This document shows positions 55,879-64,000 of a stretch of DNA of 64,000 nucleotides, in pieces; within the stretch, counting starts at the first letter, position 1, and the number at the start of each line of letters is the position of its first letter. A program made the position numbers and the translations under genes. This stretch comes from Cryptomeria japonica (Eukaryota > Streptophyta > Pinopsida > Cupressales > Cupressaceae). The notes under the pieces were generated by a model, which did no database searches, was not told where the DNA came from, and was given only the letters and a program-made list of their open reading frames with translations. The stretch spans positions 439,049,230 to 439,113,229 of the forward strand of contig NC_081407.1 in NCBI RefSeq assembly GCF_030272615.1, given 5' to 3'.

Positions 55879-56920
55879 TTATTATTCCCTTCATGTTGCC
55901 CCACAATACTTTTCAGAAGCTATTGTTAACCTTGCGAGGTAAATCCTTCTTTGTCTTCTAACATTCCCACTTATCCCGCATGAAACTTATCTCAAAGAGT
56001 GGGTCCTTCATTGTCATATTCAACTTTCAACAATGTGGGATGACAGGGACCATCATTTACCATCTTCTTGGTATCCTGCATCACTCCTTGTCCAAGCTTT
56101 TGACCCTTGTAGGGTAAAGTTCTTTTTGGATGCCACTATCCCCCGCTAACCCACAACATACCTTCCACAGGTTGCACTTACACATTGGGAACAAACCATC
56201 CTTTGTCTATGTTATCTTTGCGAGATGGCGGGGATTAGTACTCCATTTATTCTTGCTTTCTCCACACCACTCATTGTAAAAGCTTTTGACCCTTGCAAGT
56301 TAAGAAATTCTTCATTTGTCATTGTATCCCACAAGAAACTCTTCCTCTATTCCTTCATCTTTTCTTCCTTTTGGTGAGACAAACTTTTCCTTGACTATAC
56401 GAGATAGCGGGGACTTTTAATTCATCATGCCCACTTTGTGATGTTTTGCCCCACAAGGGTCTCTTATTTCTACTTTGATCCCTGCGGGAAGGTAGGAGGT
56501 GTGTTGACGAATGCAATATTTTACCTCACGGGCACTTCTTGCAACTAGATTGAACCATGTGGGATAGCGAGAAGGTGTTTTCTCAAAAGGAAGAGTTACC
56601 CCACATAGCCTTCATAATGTAAAGTTTACCTGTGCAGGGAACCTTAAAGGATAATAAGGAGTTTACCCCGCAAGGGTTTTGAACACTGGGAAAGAGCACT
56701 GCGAGCAAAGTGGGCACGGGGAATTAAAAGTCCCCACTATCCTACATAGTCAAGGAGAAGTTCGTTTCACCAAAAGGAATAAATGGCAAAGGAATAGAGG
56801 AAGAGTTTCTTACAGGATAGTGGGATACAACAACAAATGAATAATTTCTTACCCCGCAAGGGTCAAAAGCTTGTACAAAGAGTGGTATGGGGAAAGCAGG
56901 AATAAAGGGTCAAAAATCAA
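55879..56920. repeat. Dyad-rich region with a large inverted repeat
   Basis: No gene. Short near-palindromic words of the type ACCCTTGCGGGGTAA recur in both orientations (about 55931, 56101, 56290, 56450, 56484, 56663 and 56855). A long imperfect inverted repeat has its left arm at about 56245-56450 and right arm at about 56690-56912, with a spacer of about 240 bp. Shared blocks include AAGCTTTTGACCCTTGC, GAAACTCTTCCTCTATTCC and GGGGACTTTTAATTC. Confidence 0.7.
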
Positions 56921-58300
56921 AGCCAAATGTAGTTAAACTGGCTCCAAAATGGCACATTAACGACATGTGAAAACTTGAGTTATTGATTTTATAAAAAAAT
57001 TCAAAAAATGTTGCGGACGCAGCTAAACTGGCTCCAAAAAGGGGTTTAAAAACTTGTGTTATTGAATTTTCAAAAAATCAAAGCCGAAGCTAAATTTGTT
57101 GATCATGATCTTGACAATCCATAATTTTTAAAAAAAATTGTGTTATTGACTTGTGGTTTTGGAGCCACTTTAGCTGGGATGCGGCTAAACTGGCTCCAAA
57201 AAGGGGTAATAAAACTTGTGTTATTGACTTTTCCAAAAAAATTCAAAAAATCAAAGCCACAACTAAATTTGTTGATCATGATCAAAAATATGTAATTTGT
57301 TCCCTCCTTTTGATGATAATTTGTTCAGTAGAATAAATATAAGATTACTAAGTTAGAAAACTCATTCCTTAGGGTGTTTGGACATGGCTAAACTGGCTCC
57401 AAAAAGGGGTTATAAAACTCATGTTATTGAATTTTACAAAAAGTTGAGAACTCACATGTTCTAAAGGTGTTAGAACGGCTTAAAATCATAGGTTATTCTA
57501 TAATTACCTTCGTGTTATGCCAAATCCTATCAATAACCTATCATGTTAAGTTGTTTTAACCATCATGTTATACGTCAATTACATGGTTAGAACGGCTTAA
57601 CATGATAGGTTATTGATAGGTTATCCTGTAATTACCTTCATGCTATGTTGGACAAATTTGAAAATTAGCTCCAAAAAGGGGTTATAAAACTCGTGTTATT
57701 GACTTTTCGAAAAAATTTCAAAAAATCAAAGTCGCAACTAAATCTGCTAATCATGATCAATGATCTATAATTTTTGAAATTTTTTGTGTTATTGACTTTT
57801 CGTGTTATTGATGTGTGGTTTTGAGCCAGTTTAGCTATGACCAAAGAATTCATGAATGAGAAAAAGGACATCATAGTGACACCAATTTTTATATTACTTA
57901 GCACTAACATGATATGTTATATGTTACATACATAACACTAACACGATATGTTCAAATGTAAAACCTTTGTGTTATACGAAATCGGTCAATAATTTGACAT
58001 TTTATCTTGTAATTACATTTGTGTTATATGACATCCTGTCAATAATCTGTCATGATATCTTGATCAACACTCCACAACTCTTCTAGCTCCAAAACAATTG
58101 TAGCTATATTGGCTCCAAAACCGCACGTCAATAACACAAATTTCTTAAAAAATTATAGATCATTGATTGTGATCAACAGATTTAGTTGCGGCTTTGATTT
58201 TTCAAAAAAAAAATGAAAAGTCAATAACACGAGTTTTATAACCCATTTTTGGAGCCATTTTTCAAATTTGTCCATCATAGCATGAAGGTAATTACATGGT
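56921..58300. repeat. Hairpin cluster with recurrent GGCTCCAAAAAGGGG unit
   Basis: A unit containing CTAAACTGGCTCCAAAAAGG and AACTCGTGTTATTGACTTTT recurs about five times in direct or inverted orientation (near 56965, 57022, 57185, 57385, 57664 and, reversed, 58225). The clearest hairpin has arms 57627-57839 and 58103-58293. A smaller nested one has arms near 57490-57545 and 57597-57655. This resembles a foldback or MITE cluster. I see no transposase motif. Confidence 0.7.
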
Positions 58301-58563
58301 GTATGATTTGGCATTTTTTGTAGCCAGAATAGCTGCAGTAGTACCCACACAAGGTTATAGAGAAGCCTAGTTTTAAAGGTAACTTTTAAGTGGTCAAACA
58401 AATCTTCTTCACCATCTATAGGATGTAGATAGAAAGGATTGAGGATGAACTCAAAGGTTTTCAATGTCTGGTTACCAGTCATGTGCCTATAGTATTTTAT
58501 ATTAGGCATGATACGTAGAAGACAATGCAAAGTATGTGCATTTATATTGTAATAATGGTTCAT
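58153..58563 (-). pseudogene. Coding-like fragment, unknown
   Basis: A minus-strand frame whose first half (MPNIKYYRHMTGNQTLKTFE, PIDGEEDLFDHLKV) has ordinary protein texture. The second half runs into the right arm of the hairpin and is probably not coding. It could be a piece of a transposon protein or of a captured host gene. No motif is recognised. Confidence 0.25.
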
Positions 58564-58635
58564 CTAGCCCAATTTGTATTTAAATGAAATCAATCTGATT
58601 TATTGAAAATAACCATTCAGAAAACCATTCAAGAT

Positions 58636-59355
58636 TTTTAAATGAACTCAAATCTGATTTACTGAAAATAACCATACATTAACGCATAAACATCTATTTT
58701 ATTGACATATAACTTTTCAATATCAATTCAAAATGTCTTTTTTGCAAACAGTTTGCATCATTACTCACGTTTTTTTCAATAGAGGTGAACAATATACATC
58801 TAGAAAATCCAAGAGTTGCCTTTTTTCTTTTTCTTTTTCAAATTTAATCAACAACAAACTCTTCAAGCCAAAAAAAACAATTCATAAGCCATGAAAAATT
58901 GTTCAAGGAACCATTCAAGTTGTGTATAACCATTCATCATATAAGACATAAGAAAAAGCCACATAAAACAATTCATAAGCCATGAAAAACTGTTCAAGGA
59001 ACCATTCAAGTTGTTTATAACCATTCATCATATAAGACATAACAAAAAGCCACACAAAACCATTCATAAGCCATGAAAAACTATTCAAGGAACCATTCAA
59101 GATGTTTATAACCATTCATCATATAAGACATAAGAAAAAAGCCATATAAAATTGTTCATAAACCATGAAAAACTATTGAATGAACCATTCAAGCTATTTA
59201 AATGAACTCAATCTAATTTATTGAAAATAACCATACATCAACCATTGTAATCCATTTCATTGAAAAAGAACAATTCAATATGTCTTATTGCAAATAGTAT
59301 GCATCATTGTTGACATTTTACTCAATAGAGGTCAACAATATACATCTAGAAAAGT
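58636..59355. repeat. Direct duplication flanking the 91-bp tandem repeat
   Basis: About 165 bp at 58636-58802 recurs at 59193-59355 in the same orientation (AAATGAACTCAA, TTGAAAATAACCATACAT, CAATATACATCTAGAAAA). The tandem repeat lies between the two copies. Spacer and copies hold no gene. Confidence 0.7.
58881..59200. repeat. Tandem repeat, period 91-92 bp, about 3.5 copies
   Basis: Units start at 58881, 58972, 59063 and 59155 with TTCATAARCCATGAAAAA; the last is partial. Units differ by a few substitutions. The minus-strand open frame across it (59115-58915) exists because the repeat is open in one phase; it has no motif. Confidence 0.85.
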
Positions 59356-59399
59356 TTCATAACAAAACAAGCCTCTTATGAAGGCAAAGGACAACAAGT

Positions 59400-59786
59400 A
59401 ATTAAGAACTTTTTAATCCCCCACTCCTCAGGGTAATAGGAGGCACACCCTTTCCATCAACTTCATTGGTTACCAAACCAGTTGCCTCTTGGAACCTCTG
59501 TTTCTAGTGTGCAATATTTGCCTCACATACATATAACATGACGTTAAACCAATATGTTAAAATTTGTTGTATTTCATGTTCGCCTCATGCCCTACCTCTT
59601 GTTTCTCCATCACCATCTGTTGTTTATGCACTTCCATCTCCAAGCCCACGTTCTTATCGGTCACCTCCATGACCTTCTTATTGAGTTTAGTGCATCTCCT
59701 TTTTAGATCAGTAGCCATCCCCTTTAGCCTTTTGTTTTTAGATTCAGCCATTTTAACCTTGTCCATTACCAATTGTACATGCATAG
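59400..59786 (-). pseudogene. Coiled-coil coding fragment cut by an LTR insertion
   Basis: The minus-strand frame 59784-59557 reads Lys/Glu/Met-rich text (MDKVKMAESKNKRLKGMA, LEMEVHKQQMVMEKQEV) with heptad texture, a probable coiled coil. Coding-like text may go on past a stop towards 59400 (VTNEVDGKGVPP). The upstream side ends within two bases of the LTR edge at 59787, so the insertion probably split this frame. It may be the end of another aORF or transposon gene. Not identified. Confidence 0.4.
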
Positions 59787-61392
59787 TGATGTAGAGTGGT
59801 TTAAGCTCTCCTACTAGGTTTGTTCACTCTTGATGTCTCCTTAGGTTGTCTCTTGAACCATCCAATGGTTCCACTCTTTCCAACCTTCCAAAGGTTGTAG
59901 GTCCCACCCTTACTGACCTTCCTAGGGTCCTTAGACTAAGGTGACCTCCTCTTGTTTAGTGAGTGTCCAACACTCCTTATTAGAGACCTTCCTACTCAAC
60001 ACCTTAACCAAGAGCCAACCCTCTCTACCATAGGATCTTCATTACACATGACCAAAACACTTAGGTATGATATGCCTTAGTTTTCCAACCCTATCCCTTC
60101 ATTTATGGACTTTGGTGTTTACCGGTTTCAAGCTTTAGAGTTGATCTGCTATTTTAGGCCTTCTAGGAGACCTAGTTCAATTAGCCCTACCGGTGAGGAA
60201 TTTTGTAGTTATCTGACAGAAGTCCTAAACACTGGTATAAAATTTTTAACTTTTCAAATACCCTTTTGGAAACTTCATACAATATCACAAAATTGGACAT
60301 GGGTTTGGTCACTAACCATCCTAACCCTTTTTAAGCCTAATTCCTCCTTTTAAGCCTACAAAATAGGGATTTGCTTGAATGTCTTCACCAGTTTGATTGC
60401 TCAAGGATTCTGATGATTGTTTTAGGTCTGTACATCCATGAATATGTCCAATCCAACCTTTCATCAATCCCATTCATTGTATTTACCCATCTAGGGTCTG
60501 TTGTCCATAATCCCCAATGCTTGCCAACTCAACGTGCCAAGCCTAGGGTATGGTGGAAAATCTGAAGTTGAGCCTTCCTTGTCTTAAAACCAAAAATAAA
60601 ACATTATATATAAGGCCATCTAACATTCCATAAGGCTTCAGGATGTAAATCCACCATGGAATGCTAGGTAGGGGCCATAGAATCCTCAAAACCCTAGTTT
60701 GTAGGTCTTTAGGACCTGCCTACAACAAAAATGAAAAAAAATTGCAATCTATGACACTTAAAAACTTCAAACCACCATTGAATGAAAGATATGTCTCAGC
60801 TCTAACAATTCATGCCTTGTTCTGGGCTTGGAAATCTATACAGACCGTACAAATCCAATTAAACTCAACTATACTCATTGAAAACACAAAATTTGAAAGG
60901 CTAAACTTGCTCTCCTTGTTTCGATTCTTCAACCAACTATTCTCATTGGTTTTCCCAAGCCTTATATCAGTATTGGGTTGGTTACAAATTCCTTTAACTG
61001 AAAAAGACAACCAACTAGCCGTTGGTGTGAGAAAGTGCAAATGTTGCAAATTTCCTATGAGCAACTTTTGCAACTTTGACAACTTTTTGCATACGTGAGC
61101 AACTTTTCTCAAATCCAACCTAGGTCACTTCCAAATGATCCAAATAACCTTATAAACCTCTAAAAAACAACAAACCAACCTATTCTAACTCAATAACAAC
61201 TTATTCTATCAAGTGCTCTATCTAGCACCCTTAAGAGCCCATATGCCAAAATTGGCCAATCAGTAACTCCTAGGGTCCTTACAAACATTGAGCACTCATT
61301 CAAAAACTTATTGAACTTATTACAATCCAAAACAACGCAATTCTAATCTCCTGGAATCTACACAACAAAATTACCTTTGTGCTCCTACACCA
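59787..61392 (-). repeat. Candidate 3' LTR of the second chromovirus
   Basis: The minus-strand chromodomain frame ends at 61414, and 22 bp on a TGGTGTAGGAGC start is found (61392 leftwards). A matching terminus TGATGTAG occurs at 59787, giving a 1.6 kb block with inverted ends. The partner LTR would lie outside the window, so neither the end nor the CATAG duplication (59782-59786) can be confirmed. No gene is seen inside. Confidence 0.5.
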
Positions 61393-61413
61393 TGCTCCGG
61401 GGGTAAGAAGAAC

Positions 61414-62800
61414 TCAAGTCTCTTGAGTAGATAAGGCTTGAACAGTGGTACCATGATGTAATATATCCCTCTCTGACATCCATGTAGCCTCTAACTCTGG
61501 TATTCTTTTCCATTTGATTAGATAGTCTTTATAGACTCCTTTCCTATTCTTTTTCACAACCTTAGAATCTAAAATGCATTCCAATGTGACCGGTTGGCTT
61601 GGAGGTAAATATTGTAACCAGCCTACATCTTCAATAGCAGTAGCCTCTTCCTGATTTGTAGCTGCCTGAGACCCTTTGTATGGGTACAAATCACATACAT
61701 TGAAGATTGGTGAGATGCCCAAGTTTGGAGGTAACTCTAACTCATAGGCATTATTGCCAAACTTATGCATTACCCTAAGAGGTCCAATCTTCTTCATGCA
61801 TAGCTTACTAGGTTGTCCCTTGGGTAGTCTCTCCTTCCTCAAGTAGGCCAACACTAGATCACCAACCTTATAGTGTACTTCTCTTTTCTTTTTATCTGCT
61901 AGGGCCTTGTACTTCTCATTGTGTTGTTGCAATGTCTTATTGACCTACTCATGTATCTCTTTTACATTCTCTACAAAGTTTTCCCCTTGTGCACTTCTAT
62001 GGTCCATAGAACTGAGATCTCTAAGCTCTAAGATTCCCCTAGGATGACATCCATATACTATCTCAAAGGGACTCCATCTTGTGCTTCTATTAACCAAGTC
62101 ATTGTAGGCATATTCTACTTGACCCAATACTATATCCCAAGCTTGTCCATGCTGTTTGGTGAGACATCTCAACAAGTTTCCTAAGGATCTATTAACTACT
62201 TCAATTTGACCATCTAATTTTGGATGGTATGCTGATGAAAAGTAAATTTTGGTGCCTAGTTTCTTCCATAAGGTTCTCCAAAAGTGTCTTACAAACTTAG
62301 TGTCTCTATCACTCACAATGCTAAGCGATAAACCATGAATCCTCACTACCTCCTTCAAGAATAACCCTGCTATGTAGGAAGCATCATTAGTGCATTTTCA
62401 AGGCACAAAGTGTGCCATCTTGCTGAATCTATCCACAATGACAAAAACACTGTCATACCCTCTTGGAGTCCTAGGCAAGCCAAGAACAAAGTCCATGCTC
62501 AAACATTCCCAAGGTTTGGTTGATATGGCCAATGGCTGATATAAACATACATTGTTGGAGGTTCCTTTAGCTCTTTGACATATAGGGCATTGCTCCACAA
62601 ACCTTCTAACATCTGACTGAAGTTTAGGCCAATGATAGAACCATCCAACCTGTTCTAAGGTCTTGTCAAGACCAAAATGTCCCCCTAAGCTGCCTTGATG
62701 CTTCTCCTTGATGATCTTTTCTCTCATAGAGCACTGTGGTATGCAAAGTAAGTTTCCTTTAAACAAAAGGCCTTCTTGCAACATAAAATCAGAATATGTA
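61414..62800 (-). pseudogene. Integrase and chromodomain of the second chromovirus
   Basis: Frames 62784-62398, 62358-61945 and 61932-61414 share one phase, split by a TGA and another stop. The HHCC zinc domain is HQGSLGGH ... CPICQ. The core has SMDFVLGLPRTPRG, SDRDTKFVRHFW and [12 protein letters not shown], with all three acidic residues. The C-terminal part has KVGDLVLAYLRKERLPKG and IGPLRVMHKFGNNAYELELP. The chromodomain is ECILDSKVVKKNRKG then YKDYLIKWKRIPELEATWMS at about 61440-61575. Chromodomains direct integration to heterochromatin. The protein ends at 61414. Confidence 0.93.
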
Positions 62801-64000
62801 ATATGACAAACATTAGCAAACTTGGTGCAAACTTCATATGCTTCACCAAATCCTTGTCACCTTGGTATAGATCTTTGAGATCACTTAACCCCACACTTTG
62901 GAGCTGCATTTCTTGGATGGTAAGAACTCTTCTACTTAAGGCATCTGCTACCTTATTGGTGACTCCTTTCTTGTGTTTGATGGAAAAAGTATAGGCCTGC
63001 AAGTGCTCAACCCATTTGAGGTGTCTTTGGTGCAACTTCTCTTGTCCATTCAAGAAACTAAGTGCATGGTTATTAGTATAGACTATGGATTCCTTAGGAA
63101 GCAGATAATGCCACCATTTCTTAAGGGCTTGTACCATGGCATACAATGCTAGGTCATAGGTACAATACTTTTGTTTTGCCTCATTGAGCTTCTCAGAGAA
63201 AAATGCTACCGGATGACCTTATTGACTCAAAACTGCTCCTACTGCCAACTTGCTAGCATCACACTCCATAGTAAAGAGCTGATTGAAATCAGGGAGCCTA
63301 AGATAAGGTATTTCTTCTACTTTTTGTTTCAACAACTCAAATCCCTTGTCTGTTACACTAGTCCACTTAAACTGACATTTGATTCCACCTTTGATGGTGT
63401 TAAAGATAGGTGCACACACATGGCTAAACCCTCTAATAAACTTTCTATAGAAAGAAGCTAATCCATGAAAACTTCTCACATCTCCTATTGACTTAGGAGA
63501 AACTACAAAACCGAGATATACTAGTTTAGTTTTGAAGAAACCACACTTGTCCAAGTTGATCATCAACTTTTCTTGATGGAGCTTCCTCAAGACCTGATCC
63601 AAATGTCTGATATGCTCCTCCCTAAACCTGCTAAAAATCAGAATGTCATCAAGATAAACAATCACAAATTTACCAATAAACTCCACAAGCACTTCATTCA
63701 TGAGTCTCATGAAGGTGCTAGGTGCATTTGTGAGCCCAAAGGGCATCACCAACCATTCATAGAGCCCCTCATTGGTCTTAAAGGTTGTTTTTTACTCATC
63801 TCTAGGTCTAATCCTTATTTGATGATAACCTGATTTCAAATCCACCTTTGAAAAGTAACAAGCTCCTCCTAAGTAGTTCATTAGGTCCTCAATTCTTGGC
63901 ATTGGAAACCATTATCTGATTGTAATCTTGTTTATGGCCCTTGAGTCAGTGCACATTCTCCATTTTCCATCTTTCTTAGGTACCAAAATAGTAGGTACTA
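62801..64000 (-). pseudogene. Reverse transcriptase and RNase H of the second chromovirus
   Basis: RT enters from the right edge with ILVPKKDGKWRMCTDSRAIN. It has [12 protein letters not shown] and the intact YLDD box, with a stop (TAA) near 63793 where Trp is expected. At about 63505 the text jumps from LGFVVS to PKSIGDV, missing about 19 residues present in the first chromovirus; the frame is kept. RNase H follows (MECDAS, then a TAA at 63219, YCTYDLALYAMV, YTNNHAL, and KVADALSRR). A frameshift near 62800 precedes the integrase. Confidence 0.9.

Larger units (their letters stand above)
59787..64000 (-). mobile_element. Second chromovirus, minus strand, running off the right edge
   Basis: RT, RNase H, integrase and chromodomain are read from right to left, followed by a candidate LTR. 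Gag, protease and the other LTR are outside. It is related to, but distinct from, the chromovirus at 23986: integrase blocks such as LGLPRTPRGYDS and [16 protein letters not shown] correspond to [12 protein letters not shown] and [16 protein letters not shown]. It is less decayed than the first one. Confidence 0.88.

Noticed and set aside
58915-59115. Minus-strand frame over the 91-bp repeat as a repeat protein
   Set aside because: It is open only because the repeat unit lacks stops in that phase; unit length 91 is not a multiple of three, so the phase changes from unit to unit.

Overview
This window looks like an intergenic retrotransposon nest from a large plant genome. Every recognisable coding segment belongs to an LTR retrotransposon or to an accessory reading frame carried by one. 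I see no host gene, tRNA, rRNA or CRISPR. Plant origin is supported by the tRNA-Met type primer binding sites of the Ty1/Copia elements, plant chromoviruses with C-terminal chromodomains, a Tat-type Ty3/Gypsy element with an extra RNase H, and a plant mobile domain frame on an antisense strand. Old, deeply nested, heavily decayed elements with no gene in 64 kb would fit a gymnosperm such as a conifer, but that is a weak inference.

Layout. 1-4487: the integrase tail of a Ty3/Gypsy element running in from the left, a spacer with phased TTGAAC/GTTCAA hexamers, and a decayed accessory frame (aORF) on the + strand. 5389-6940: a 3' fragment, with partial LTR, of the Tat-like family seen again at 27.9-53.6 kb. 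7640-11911: a second, minus-strand aORF related to the first. 12631-23715: a 5.9 kb Gypsy derivative (TSD ATAAC) that keeps gag and protease but has no RT or integrase. It is interrupted by a 5.2 kb Copia derivative at 14191-19367 (TSD TGGAT) that has an open gag but no pol. 23986-55873: a 6.2 kb chromovirus (TSD CCTTG), split inside its RNase H/integrase junction by a Tat-like element of about 17 kb at 27904-53560 (TSD CTAAC). That element is in turn split by a 7.3 kb Copia at 33215-40508 (TSD CTTAT) and by an antisense solo LTR at 50768-52001 (TSD GGTAC).

55879-59786: older host sequence, rich in large hairpins, short dyads and a 91-bp tandem repeat. 59787-64000: a second chromovirus on the minus strand that leaves the window at the right edge with its RT.

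Boundaries were set by matching LTR pairs, TG...CA termini, primer sites, polypurine tracts and 5-bp target duplications. The reading frame of the interrupted element resumes exactly across the Tat insertion and across the 33-40 kb Copia. Most stop codons in the pol genes sit at Gln or Trp positions (CAG/CAA/TGG to TAG/TAA), as expected from deamination of methylated cytosine in silenced repeats.

The most unusual structure is a pair of arrays of about 14 units each, spaced 20-21 bp, with core AGCGCT. They lie just inside the two ends of the Tat-like element in opposite orientation, so the two ends of one transcript could pair. Other points of interest are the accessory frames, the two nested gag-only derivatives and the hairpin cluster at 56-58 kb.
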